Origin: Mucilaginibacter sp.
GTDB lineage: Bacteria; Bacteroidota; Bacteroidia; Sphingobacteriales; Sphingobacteriaceae
DNA: 64,000 bases
Assembly (NCBI GenBank): GCA_030445275.1
Contig: JAUCSE010000062.1
Location: 1-64,000, forward strand
Direction of reading: 5' to 3'
Shown here in pieces: positions 8,550 through 16,826 of the stretch; within the stretch, counting starts at the first letter, position 1; each line of letters starts with the position of its first letter. The notes beneath the pieces are model-generated. The model did no database searches, was not told where the DNA came from, and was given only the letters and a program-made list of their open reading frames with translations. Made by a program: the position numbers and the translations under genes.

Positions 8550-8677
8550 TTGTGATCAAGTTGTTTCATAGCACTCACGGCCGTGAGTATAGAGGGTTGA
8601 GTCCATAGCGGATCAGCCCGAAAAGATTATTTCATCATCGGTCTTAATATTAACTTCGGATTCGGTGATTGTAGTTC

Positions 8678-9595
8678 CTAATTTTTGAATGAAGCTCTGA
8701 ACTCCAGGGGGGATAGATGGGTTTTGGCTTTAAACAACCGACTAAAAGATTGCAAATGTTCAAACCCCAGTTCGTAAGCGATCTCGCTCATGGATAACTC
8801 ACTGGTTGAAATTCTTTCCTTGGCCCTTTCAATCAGCTTTTCATGGATATAGCGCTGGGTATTTTGCCCCGTGTGCATCCGTAACAAGCTGCTTAAGTAT
8901 TTTGGGGTGATATGGAGCATGGCGGCTATATCGTTTACGGTCGGCAAACCTTTGGTGGCCGGTTGCCCGCTGTTTAAATAATCATTCAGTACTTTTTCCA
9001 GTCGATTAAGTACCTGGTGGTTAGCCTTTTCGCGTGTAATGAACTGCCGGTTATAGAACCGCTCGGCATAGTTGAGCAAGCTTTCCAGCTGTGATATAAT
9101 GATCTGTTTGCTGAATTTGTCAATATTAGCGTGCGTTTCGCGATGTATATTTTGAATGATGCTGATAATGATCTCTTCTTCTTTTTCAGCAAGAAATAAG
9201 GATTCGTTTACAGCATAATCCCAAAACTCATATCGTTTGATGGTATTGGCTAAGGGTGTATTCCATAGGAAATCAGGATGGACGATTAAATACCATCCCG
9301 ATTGCCTTATTTCGACGTCTTTTTCAACAGAAAGGCTTGTTACCTGGCCAGGCGATACAAAAGACATGATCCCTTCGTTAAAATCATAGGGCTGCTGCCC
9401 ATATTTCAATTTAAGATCTTCGACGCCCGAAACCCGCTTTATAGCTATGCAAAAGAAGTCGCAAAAAGATGTCAAAGTATCACCTCTGCGCATCATTCTG
9501 GAAACATCAACCTTAATTACACTAATGAGTGGATGTTCAGGCTTTAGCAGTTGCCAAGCCTGGAACCATTCGGTAATAGTTTTATAGTGCACCAT
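8678..9595 (-). CDS. AraC-family transcriptional regulator
   Basis: The C-terminal ~100 residues carry the AraC double helix-turn-helix: VNDIAAMLHITPKYLSSLLR for the first, ISTSELSMSEIAYELGFEHL for the second, and SRLFKAKTHLSPLEFR closing it. The N-terminal ~190 residues form a cupin-like sensor region found in many Bacteroidota AraC proteins. It lies 5 bp after the oxidoreductase gene and 128 bp before the MFS gene on the same strand, so it probably controls this small set. The ligand is unknown. Confidence 0.85.
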   Translation of the reverse strand: MVHYKTITEWFQAWQLLKPEHPLISVIKVDVSRMMRRGDTLTSFCDFFCIAIKRVSGVEDLKLKYGQQPYDFNEGIMSFVSPGQVTSLSVEKDVEIRQSGWYLIVHPDFLWNTPLANTIKRYEFWDYAVNESLFLAEKEEEIIISIIQNIHRETHANIDKFSKQIIISQLESLLNYAERFYNRQFITREKANHQVLNRLEKVLNDYLNSGQPATKGLPTVNDIAAMLHITPKYLSSLLRMHTGQNTQRYIHEKLIERAKERISTSELSMSEIAYELGFEHLQSFSRLFKAKTHLSPLEFRASFKN

Positions 9596-9600
9596 ACGTT

Positions 9601-10569
9601 TTAATCTTCTTTACGAATTTCAAGCACAATTTTTCCCCGAACATGTTTCGTTTCACTATCGCGATGTGCCTCGGCTGCCTGCTCCCATGGATAAACCTTA
9701 CTAATAATAGGTTTCACTTTGCCTGCGTCAATCAATTTGGCCACTTCAGTGAAGCAATGCTGATGATTAATATCAACACCAGCCATCGAAACTGTTGCAT
9801 TTTTCCTGGCCAGTAATGCCTTAAACTCATCGTTAGGCCATACTCCATGTGTACATACGAAGATACCACCTTCTTTCAAAACTTTAACAGATCTCAGACG
9901 CAATTCTTCATCAACAGTAGTGGTAGGGGTAGCATTGAATACCACATCGATATCGCTCAGAATATCCTCAAATTTTTGGGTGTTATAGTCAATCACTTCG
10001 TCAGCGCCCAATTGTTTTAAAAAATCAGCATTATGTGCCGATGCGGTACCAATAACATAGGCACCAAAGGCCTTGGCAAACTGTAACGCCAGGTTACCGA
10101 TACCTCCAGCCGCGCCATGGACGAGTACACGCTGACCTGGCTGTACCTTAGCCTTCTCGACCATACCGCTCCAGGCCATACGTGCGCAGGCGGGTAACGA
10201 AGCGGCTTCGTTAAAGTTGATACTACGCGGCATAAGTGCAAATTGATTAACCTTTGCTGCAAGATATTCAGTGTAGCTGCCATCTAAATAGTTGGGTACA
10301 CCATACACACGGTCGCCCTTTTTGAATTCAGTTACCTCGCTGCCAAGCTCTTCTACAATTCCCGCCCCATCAATGCCTAATCCCATTGGTAATTTTAAAA
10401 GTGGTTTTAAACCTTCATTTCCCCCTCGGCGTATGATGTAATCCGCCGGGTTAACACTGGAGGCGTAAACTTTTATTAAAATCTCATCAGCTGCTGGAAC
10501 AGGACGTTCAATCTCTACAATTTTCATCACTTCCGGTTCGCCGAACTCATCAATTCTTATTGCTTTCAT
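9601..10569 (-). CDS. NADPH:quinone oxidoreductase-type dehydrogenase (zeta-crystallin-like)
   Basis: Medium-chain dehydrogenase/reductase of 322 residues. I place the start at 10569, where MKAIRIDEFGEPEVMKIVEI matches the family; an upstream ATG at 10605 adds 12 unrelated residues. The N-terminal GroES-like part contains SSVNPADYIIRRG and GIDGAGIVEELG. VHGAAGGIGNLALQFAKA is the Rossmann cofactor loop. The structural zinc cysteines of alcohol dehydrogenases are absent, pointing to a zinc-free quinone or enone reductase using NADPH. It is first in a minus-strand run with an AraC regulator and an MFS permease. Confidence 0.85.
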   Translation of the reverse strand: MKAIRIDEFGEPEVMKIVEIERPVPAADEILIKVYASSVNPADYIIRRGGNEGLKPLLKLPMGLGIDGAGIVEELGSEVTEFKKGDRVYGVPNYLDGSYTEYLAAKVNQFALMPRSINFNEAASLPACARMAWSGMVEKAKVQPGQRVLVHGAAGGIGNLALQFAKAFGAYVIGTASAHNADFLKQLGADEVIDYNTQKFEDILSDIDVVFNATPTTTVDEELRLRSVKVLKEGGIFVCTHGVWPNDEFKALLARKNATVSMAGVDINHQHCFTEVAKLIDAGKVKPIISKVYPWEQAAEAHRDSETKHVRGKIVLEIRKED

Positions 10570-10847
10570 AGTTTCTCTGTTTTTTATACAAAGATCTGCA
10601 ACCAAATGGTGTTAAATTTAACCAAAATGCCCTTTGTCTTAACCAAAGAGGCGACTTAACAATACGAATAGATTTAGAAATCAAGCTTAAAATATTTTTT
10701 TTATCAAATTAGTCATCTTTTTTTGTAGGCCCAGCTGTGGTGTAATTAGTTTCTCAGCACGATACTTATTACCAAGTCAAAAGACATAAAAACTTTCCAA
10801 AGCGTGTAGCGAAAAAGCACACGTAATCGAAATTTCTTTTTCAGAAG

Positions 10848-11756
10848 TTAAATCAGACTCTGCCTGTATTGGGCCGGTGTCTGGCCGGTAACCGTTTTAA
10901 AAATTTTAATGAAGTGACTGGAATTTAAATAGCCTATATGATAACCCACTTCCTTTACGTCCAGATTGGTATGATGCAATAACCGCCGCGCTTCCAGAAT
11001 GCAGTGTTCTTGTATAGCTTCAGTAGCTGACCTACCCGTGATTCGTTTAACGGTATCGTTAAGATGTGCTGTAGTAATATTTAATTTTTCAGCATACGTG
11101 GAGGGCTTCTTCCAGTCTTTAAAATGCTGATAAAGCAGGAATAAGAATTGCTGTTTAATCAGCGCCGGCCTACTTTTCTTATTTTTAGTTTTAACTGCTG
11201 ACCCTGCTATATTACCGGTAATAATATACAACAACCCCATGAGTAAAGCCGTTATCGCACTTTGGGAGGTAATCAATGGTTTGTTGTGCAGCTGACTGAT
11301 CGCGACGAACAAACTGTTTATCTGCTCAAACCATACCATAGGAAAGTTGCCAAAAGAGGGTGTCTGGTCTTGCCAATCCTTTTCTAGTACGTTCCTGAGG
11401 TCTTCATTGATCAACGCTGTGTCAAAACTGATAGTCCAGCCAGACAACTGCGTTTGCGGCATTAATTGATGTACCTGTTCCGGAAAGATCATAAGTAAGC
11501 AGGGTGCGCTGAATTCGTGATCTTCAAAATCAATAATGGCTTTTAATTTACCTTCCCAAAGCGCTACCAGCATATAATGATCATCGCGATGTGCAAATCC
11601 GGTCTGGTGTTCGCCCGGAGCCTTTTGGTTAAGGTCAAGATTTTTCAGGGCGATGCCTTTTATATTATTTCCGGATATGCCGAACTCGGGAATCTGCTTA
11701 TTGGTTTTGTTAGCCATGTCATCATTAATTAATTCTGCGATTTGAGGTATAATCAC
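10848..11756 (-). CDS. AraC-family transcriptional regulator with cupin sensor domain
   Basis: N-terminal ~150 residues form a cupin-like ligand-binding half (EHQTGFAHRDDHYMLVAL, then IDFEDHEFSAPCLLMIFPEQ). The C-terminal half holds the AraC DNA-binding domain, with LNITTAHLNDTVKRITGRSA as the first HTH and VKEVGYHIGYLNSSHFIKIF as the second, ending in TPAQYRQ. It is divergent from the FAD monooxygenase operon starting 72 bp away, which it most likely activates. Typical length (302 residues); no defects seen. Confidence 0.88.
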   Translation of the reverse strand: MIIPQIAELINDDMANKTNKQIPEFGISGNNIKGIALKNLDLNQKAPGEHQTGFAHRDDHYMLVALWEGKLKAIIDFEDHEFSAPCLLMIFPEQVHQLMPQTQLSGWTISFDTALINEDLRNVLEKDWQDQTPSFGNFPMVWFEQINSLFVAISQLHNKPLITSQSAITALLMGLLYIITGNIAGSAVKTKNKKSRPALIKQQFLFLLYQHFKDWKKPSTYAEKLNITTAHLNDTVKRITGRSATEAIQEHCILEARRLLHHTNLDVKEVGYHIGYLNSSHFIKIFKTVTGQTPAQYRQSLI

Positions 11757-11827
11757 AGCGATTTCATCTATGTATCGTTTATAAATCCATCTTTCTTTGT
11801 ATAAAATTAATCAAAAAAATAAAAGCG

Positions 11828-12976
11828 ATGGAGAATTCAAATAAATTAACTGAACCTGCGGTAAAAAAATTAAGGATTGTAGTTGCTGGCGGCGGCCTGG
11901 TAGGCCTAACTGCTGGTATAGCATTGAAACGCATGGGAGCAGATGTTATAGTTTGTGAGCAGGCCACAGAGATCAGGGCGGCCGGTGCATCCATAGGCTT
12001 ATGGAGAAATGCGCTGGATGTATTTGAAGACCTGGGAATGAGCCAACAAATGCACAGCGTAGGTACACCGATAGAGGCCTGGTTTTATAATGCTGCCGGT
12101 CACCGGTTCAGGGCCGAAGGGTTTGGCGCGGAAGATCACTCTTTTGTATTATATCCGCGACCACAACTCAATAATATACTTGCAGCGGCTATGGGCCAGG
12201 ATAATATTAATCTTCAAGCACGGGTTGTCGGCTTTGAAGAAAGCGCGGATGAGGTTAAAGTATTATTGGAGAACGGGGAACATATTTTAGCCGACCTGCT
12301 TATCGGGGCAGATGGTGTGTATTCCAAAGTGCGGAGTCAATTGTTACCCAACTATACAGCTCAGGAGCATAAAGGGCATCATGTATGGAGGGCTTTAGTT
12401 CCATCCGGTGATGAACCTGCACCTGGAAGTGTCCTTACTATTGGTCATGAACGAATCCGGGGCGGTTATTTTCAAACATATGGTAATGAAACAACCTGGA
12501 TGATCAATCAATTTGACAGTGCAGAGCCTACCGGATCAAAAAAGGAAGAGGCTTTAAAACGCGCAACTCAAATGAATGATAATGGCTGGGGCGACGCTTT
12601 AATAAAATTAATTGAACGCACACCCGAAGAAATGATCCTGCACAACCAGATCATGTTTGTTTCCCCACTGCCTTCCTGGGTGTCACAGCGTGTAGCTTTG
12701 ATTGGTGATGCTGCTCATGGACTATCCCCGCATATATCAGCCGGTGGAACTTTAGGAATAGAAGACATCATTGTTCTCACCAATACTTTAAAGGCAAACC
12801 CATCTTTAGCAACCGCATTAAAAATGTACGAAGCTAACCGCATACCTCATTACAACAAGGTAAGACAATTATCGTGGAACGTAGAAATCGCCCAGGGAGC
12901 CGAATGTTATGCTCGAGAATATGCAGCGTTTAGCCATTGGATGCTTAATGAAGGTTATCAGGAATCACGATCATAA
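11828..12976 (+). CDS. FAD-dependent monooxygenase (aromatic hydroxylase type)
   Basis: Class A flavoprotein monooxygenase of 382 residues. RIVVAGGGLVGLTAGIALKR near residues 17-36 is the FAD dinucleotide-binding loop. LLIGADGVYSKVR near 158 is the DG motif that also contacts NADPH. RVALIGDAAHGLSPHISAG near 290 is the GD motif. These enzymes hydroxylate small aromatics with NAD(P)H and O2; TetX and salicylate hydroxylase share the fold. The first gene of a three-gene operon, it faces an AraC regulator. The substrate is not deducible. Tetracycline inactivation is possible for the fold but unsupported here. Confidence 0.85.
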   Translation: MENSNKLTEPAVKKLRIVVAGGGLVGLTAGIALKRMGADVIVCEQATEIRAAGASIGLWRNALDVFEDLGMSQQMHSVGTPIEAWFYNAAGHRFRAEGFGAEDHSFVLYPRPQLNNILAAAMGQDNINLQARVVGFEESADEVKVLLENGEHILADLLIGADGVYSKVRSQLLPNYTAQEHKGHHVWRALVPSGDEPAPGSVLTIGHERIRGGYFQTYGNETTWMINQFDSAEPTGSKKEEALKRATQMNDNGWGDALIKLIERTPEEMILHNQIMFVSPLPSWVSQRVALIGDAAHGLSPHISAGGTLGIEDIIVLTNTLKANPSLATALKMYEANRIPHYNKVRQLSWNVEIAQGAECYAREYAAFSHWMLNEGYQESRS

Positions 12977-12987
12977 AAATCAAAACG

Positions 12988-13791
12988 ATGAAAAAAAATA
13001 TTGATATTAAACAAATTATAACCCTGGTCAGAGGATTGGGTGACAGCTTTTTAGAAGATTTCAAAAGCAAGCCCTTACCCGTAAACATGGACGATTTACG
13101 CGAACTTAGCCACGATATGGATATGCGCTTTCAAAAAGAACTTCAGTCAAAGCTGGAAACAGCATACCCGCAAATTAAATGGCCTGAGGAGGAAACTGAA
13201 CCCGCACAACAATTAAAGCCTTTAACCATCCCTGAATACTGGGTATGTGACGTGATGGATGGCGCTGTTCAATATGTTCAGCATCTACCCGGCTGGACAG
13301 TGAATCTTACCTTGATGAAATATGGAGAAGTTGATTTTTCGGTCATTTACGATCCTATATTAAAAGAAACATTCTGGGCAAAATCTGGCGAGGGCGCATT
13401 TATAAACGGCGAACGTATTGTACCCAATAAAAAGAAAAACCTTAATGAAATGCTTGCGGTTTGGGAATATACACACCATCAAAAGGATGAATATCACATC
13501 TATCATAAAATGGGAAAAAGTGTTACCCATTTATTGGAGCAATTCCTTTGTGTCCGAAACTATGGCCCCCATGCCTTACAATTGGCCTATGTAGGTGCAG
13601 GGCGGATTGATTTATTTCACCAGGAAGATTTAGATACAACAAACTGGCTTGCTGGCTTATTTATTGCCAAAGAAGCCGGTGCCGAAATATTAACTACCGA
13701 TGGTAAACCATGGAAATATGGGAGCAGCAGTTTAATGGTTGCACCTAAAGGTATTGGTCTGCAATTTTTAACGGCGATTAACAAAATTTAA
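12988..13791 (+). CDS. Inositol monophosphatase-like protein with altered metal site
   Basis: The overall order matches the IMPase/CysQ superfamily: acidic WPEEE, then CDVMDGAVQYVQHLPGW, a central strand region (VDFSVIYDPILKETFWAKSG), EGAFINGERI, and a C-terminal IAKEAGAEILTTDGKPW. Canonical motifs are changed. DPxDGT reads DVMDGA, and the C-terminal WDxAAG reads TNWLAG, replacing the third metal Asp by Asn. Activity on inositol phosphates is therefore doubtful; it may act on another substrate or have lost catalysis. It follows the monooxygenase by 11 bp and precedes a Rossmann protein by 12 bp, so it belongs to that operon. Confidence 0.7.
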   Translation: MKKNIDIKQIITLVRGLGDSFLEDFKSKPLPVNMDDLRELSHDMDMRFQKELQSKLETAYPQIKWPEEETEPAQQLKPLTIPEYWVCDVMDGAVQYVQHLPGWTVNLTLMKYGEVDFSVIYDPILKETFWAKSGEGAFINGERIVPNKKKNLNEMLAVWEYTHHQKDEYHIYHKMGKSVTHLLEQFLCVRNYGPHALQLAYVGAGRIDLFHQEDLDTTNWLAGLFIAKEAGAEILTTDGKPWKYGSSSLMVAPKGIGLQFLTAINKI

Positions 13792-13803
13792 TAATTTAAA
13801 ATC

Positions 13804-14439
13804 ATGAATATCACTATTATAGGTGCAACTTCAGGCGTTGGGTTAAGCTGCGTTAAACAAGCTTTGGCAAAAGGCCATAAAATTACCGCATTATCTCCGA
13901 GGGCACAACAGCTTCTCCAGGATGAGCCGATGCTCACAAAAATTAACGGCTCTGCTACCTCTCTAACTGACGTAAAAGAGGCAATTAAAAATGCAGATGC
14001 TATTTTGGTATGCATTAATACCAAGCAAAAAAAGGGGACTATCTTATTTTCGGAAATGGCAAATGTTGTTATTCCCGCAATGCAGGAAATTTGCCCGGAC
14101 GCTATTATATTGGTTATATCTGGTTTTGGTGTTGGTGATAGTATGCCTTATTTAGGTTTTTTTATGAAGCTAATCATTAAAACCTTACTAAAAGATCAAT
14201 ATGATGATAAGGCAATAATGGAAAATTTATTTGCAAAAAGTAAATTAAAATGGGAAATGATCAGACCGGGGATCTTGTCTGATGCATTGCCAACAGGAAA
14301 ATATCAGCTATTCCCTAACCTACTTAAAAAGATGAAGATTGGGAAGATTACGAAGGGTGATTTAGCCGATTTTATGCTTAAAGAAGTTGACGAAAAAAAG
14401 TTCTTACTAAAAACCCCTGCGATTACGCAATCCATATAG
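13804..14439 (+). CDS. NAD(P)H-binding Rossmann protein (NmrA/atypical SDR)
   Basis: A 211-residue atypical SDR. MNITIIGATSGVGLSCVKQA is the N-terminal cofactor loop, and IRPGILSDALPTGKY near residue 155 matches the usual RP-G segment of NAD(P)H-binding family members. No YxxxK catalytic pair is obvious, as is common in NmrA-like and flavin-reductase-like members. It is third in the operon after the monooxygenase and IMPase-like gene. It may supply reductant or act as a redox sensor; that is inference. Confidence 0.75.
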   Translation: MNITIIGATSGVGLSCVKQALAKGHKITALSPRAQQLLQDEPMLTKINGSATSLTDVKEAIKNADAILVCINTKQKKGTILFSEMANVVIPAMQEICPDAIILVISGFGVGDSMPYLGFFMKLIIKTLLKDQYDDKAIMENLFAKSKLKWEMIRPGILSDALPTGKYQLFPNLLKKMKIGKITKGDLADFMLKEVDEKKFLLKTPAITQSI

Positions 14440-14712
14440 TTTTATTAAAACATAAAATGTCTATTGTGTTTTTTATGGATAAAGCCGAATTAACAGATAA
14501 AATTCAATTCTGGATATCCTCAGCCATTAGTTTAATACTAATTAAAGCGTTAATCATAACGTTAGGCGGCACGCACAACAACCTAAGACTTTCACCTGTT
14601 TCTTTTTGGAATATTCGTTTGAATACGTTTGATATTAGGAGAGGTTTGATTCTCAGACGAGAACTTAAGATTCCAGCCAAAATCTTACTTTTACTTCCTT
14701 TAAAAATATAGA

Positions 14713-14886
14713 ATGGAAAATTTTCAAAAATTAAAGGAAGTAATTGCTGCTGCCGAAGCGGATGTGGCAAGTTTTTATGAGAAGGGCAATAAAGCGGCCG
14801 GAACGCGTGTGCGTAATGCCATGCAGGCCTTAAAAGTATTGGCTACAGACATTCGTAAGGAAGTAACCGAAAAGAAGGCGCAATAA
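14713..14886 (+). CDS. Histone H1-like small DNA-binding protein
   Basis: A 57-residue gene beginning MENFQKLKEVIAAAEADVAS and ending KKAQ. It matches the short histone H1 (Hc1-like) family common in Bacteroidota: an acidic/alanine-rich helix, GTRVRNAMQ, then a lysine-rich tail. These proteins bind DNA non-specifically and are thought to help organise the nucleoid. ATG is preceded by an A-rich leader. An imperfect hairpin follows. The 270 bp upstream hold no credible gene; a minus-strand peptide there (NVFKRIFQKETGESLR) faintly resembles an AraC C-terminus and may be a relic. Confidence 0.8.
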   Translation: MENFQKLKEVIAAAEADVASFYEKGNKAAGTRVRNAMQALKVLATDIRKEVTEKKAQ

Positions 14887-14907
14887 TTAATTAAGAATTG
14901 TTTTGGG

Positions 14908-14944
14908 AAAGCGCCTGGCTGTCAAATGCCGGGCTCTTTATTGT
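14908..14944 (+). terminator. Terminator-like hairpin after the histone gene
   Basis: AAAGCGCCTGGC and GCCGGGCTCTTT form a stem with one G-T pair and one mismatch across an 8-nt loop, followed by T-rich sequence. It begins 23 bp after the stop of the 57-aa gene. Confidence 0.5.
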
Positions 14945-15138
14945 TTACAGTTAACCGGCGTTCACACGTTGATTCATAAATCCGATAGACCGGTTAATTC
15001 ACGACGCTGGCCAAATATGACGGCAGAGGCAGCCCATGAAATTAACTATTATACCATTCGATAAAAAGCAATGTATTAACTAATAAATAAGTTAGTTTCA
15101 TTCCAATTGATTATCTATATCTTGCTTTTACAGCTAAT

Positions 15139-16134
15139 TTAGGCTACCAGTTCCAGCTGTTCAAGGTAATCTGATATAACTGCAATTTCCTCGTTGCTTA
15201 GCTGGGTGTCAATGGCCCTGGCATTTTCAATAGCCTGTTCGCTGTTTCTGGCACCCACCAGGGCTATCGTAATTCCAGGTTGCTGCAATGTCCACAGGAT
15301 AACCAGCTGCCCCAGTGTTAAATGCTTTTCTGCGGCTATTGGCTTTAGCAAATTCAGAAACTCATTGGTTCTTCTTAAATTTCTCTCCTGAAAAAATGAA
15401 ACTGTTTTACGATGATCGCCAGGAGCAAACTCATGCCCGGGTTTCATTTTACCGGTTAAAAGTCCCCGTTCTAACGGACTATAAGCCAGGATGGATTTAT
15501 TATTCTTCAGGCAATAAGGAATCAATTCGGTTTCTATGGACCGTTTAACCATACTATAAGGCACCTGGTTTGACGCAAGGGTAATATATTTTTCAGCCTC
15601 AGCCATTTGCGCCGCATCATAATTACAAACACCGGCGTAACGTATTTTTCCCTGTTCAATTAAGCGGGAAGCAGCTTCCATACTTTCTTCTATCGGTGTT
15701 GTTGAATCAGGCCAATGGATCTGGTACAGGTCGATATAATCAGTTCTTAAACGTTTCAAACTGTTTTCACATTCTTTGATAATGCTCTTTTTTCCTGCAT
15801 ATTTATATATGTCGATATCCTCCCCGCCATTATTTTTACTACTAAAGCCAAAATCACCTTTTTTAAGATCCCAGCGCATGCCGTATTTGGTCAGGATCTG
15901 GAAATCATCACGTGCCAGGTCCCGGATCGCTGCTCCAACAATTTCCTCGCTTGTGCCCTGTCCATAAATTGGAGCTGTATCAATGGAGGTTACACCCAGT
16001 GAATAAGAAGTCCTGATGGCGTCAATAGCCTCTTTCCGTTCTGTACCACCCCACATCCATCCTCCGGCCGCCCAGGCGCCAAAGGTTACTTCAGAAAGTA
16101 ATAAGTCGGTATTTTCTAATTTTCTGTATTTCAT
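15139..16134 (-). CDS. Aldo/keto reductase
   Basis: NADPH-dependent aldo/keto reductase of 331 residues. SIDTAPIYGQGTSEEIVG holds the catalytic Asp and Tyr, ILTKYGMRWD the Lys, and DLYQIHWPD the His of the tetrad. LVGARNSEQAIENA near the C-terminus is the 2'-phosphate-binding segment. The sequence resembles the AKR11/YajO-IolS group, which reduce aldehydes and ketones with broad specificity. It is divergent from an HxlR regulator 159 bp away, which likely controls it in response to electrophiles. Length and motifs are complete. Confidence 0.9.
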   Translation of the reverse strand: MKYRKLENTDLLLSEVTFGAWAAGGWMWGGTERKEAIDAIRTSYSLGVTSIDTAPIYGQGTSEEIVGAAIRDLARDDFQILTKYGMRWDLKKGDFGFSSKNNGGEDIDIYKYAGKKSIIKECENSLKRLRTDYIDLYQIHWPDSTTPIEESMEAASRLIEQGKIRYAGVCNYDAAQMAEAEKYITLASNQVPYSMVKRSIETELIPYCLKNNKSILAYSPLERGLLTGKMKPGHEFAPGDHRKTVSFFQERNLRRTNEFLNLLKPIAAEKHLTLGQLVILWTLQQPGITIALVGARNSEQAIENARAIDTQLSNEEIAVISDYLEQLELVA

Positions 16135-16274
16135 TTTTGTTTTTATTTTAATTATATTTTCCGTTTATTGCATGCTAAAATCGATTTAGCTTCGTTTAAT
16201 CCTATTAAAAGGTAGCAGCAGTGCAAAGGAACAATAAACAGTCATGGAGACCAATAGCTTAACCGGTAGTTAGT

Positions 16275-16294
16275 AACTCATTAATAAATTAGCA
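16275..16294. promoter_or_regulatory. Imperfect ACTnA-N8-TTAG site before the HxlR gene
   Basis: AACTCA (16275-16280), 8 bp, then TTAGCA (16289-16294) share spacing and core with the perfect palindrome at 16708-16727. It lies against the HxlR start codon, where a self-repression site could be. Support is similarity of sequence and spacing only. Confidence 0.3.
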
Positions 16295-16647
16295 TGTCAG
16301 AAAGAAAACTAAGTTCCACCAACTTCTACAACCAGTCGTTCCTGGAAGAAAAGTGCGCCCTTAATGAACTCCTCTATTTATTGAGTAAAAGATGGATGAC
16401 CGAGGTACTGTTCAGTATTGAGGAAGGAAACACACGTTTTAACAGCCTGAAAGAAGATCTGGAACATATTAGTGACCATATCCTGGCCGACCGGCTGAAA
16501 TTTTTGGAACACCATGAACTGATCCATAAAAGTTACATACCGGGTAATCCGCCAAGAACAGAATATACCTTAACCAGCAAAGGAGAAGAATTGAGTGAAA
16601 TATTAGGGGGATTATGTGATTTTGCAGAAAGCAAAATGCAGTTTTGA
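16294..16647 (+). CDS. HxlR-family transcriptional regulator
   Basis: A 117-residue winged-helix protein of the HxlR type. CALNELLYLLSKRWMTEVLF contains the conserved N-terminal Cys (Cys21) and the first helices; NSLKEDLEHISDHILADRLK is the recognition region; PPRTEYTLTSKGEEL is the wing. In YodB and HypR, members of this family, the N-terminal Cys senses quinones or aldehydes. It is divergent from an aldo/keto reductase and upstream of a NIPSNAP gene, both plausible targets. Confidence 0.9.
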   Translation: MSERKLSSTNFYNQSFLEEKCALNELLYLLSKRWMTEVLFSIEEGNTRFNSLKEDLEHISDHILADRLKFLEHHELIHKSYIPGNPPRTEYTLTSKGEELSEILGGLCDFAESKMQF

Positions 16648-16707
16648 TAATTTCTCCAGGATAATCTAACCCTAAATTTAACCGCTATTATTTCAGGTCT
16701 GGCCAAT

Positions 16708-16727
16708 CACTAACTGATTTATTAGTG
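16708..16727. promoter_or_regulatory. CACTAA-N8-TTAGTG palindrome, candidate HxlR operator
   Basis: Perfect 6-bp arms with an 8-bp spacer lie upstream of the NIPSNAP gene. A -7-like TACTTTTG follows at 16760-16767. A second palindrome of the same design, AACTAA-N8-TTAGTT, is at 15078-15097, past the 3' end of the aldo/keto reductase gene. Confidence 0.45.
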
Positions 16728-16826
16728 CCCTCATTTTATTTAGTAAAGTACCATTAACTTACTTTTGGCTAAATGTCTGAGCATTACTTTCGCCAGCAAG
16801 CTAAAACCATTAAATAAAATACTATT

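Noticed and set aside
11828..12976. Monooxygenase as a TetX-type tetracycline resistance gene
   Set aside because: Only general class A flavoprotein motifs are visible; nothing specific to TetX, and the operon context does not suggest resistance.
14457..14770. Overlapping frames of 84 and 88 codons on opposite strands before the histone gene
   Set aside because: Neither shows a family; the minus-strand peptide only faintly recalls an AraC C-terminus and runs through the real histone gene start.
16268..16294. Clustered TTAGT/ACTAA motifs as a CRISPR or iteron array
   Set aside because: Few copies, irregular positions and palindromic form fit operators, not an array or origin.
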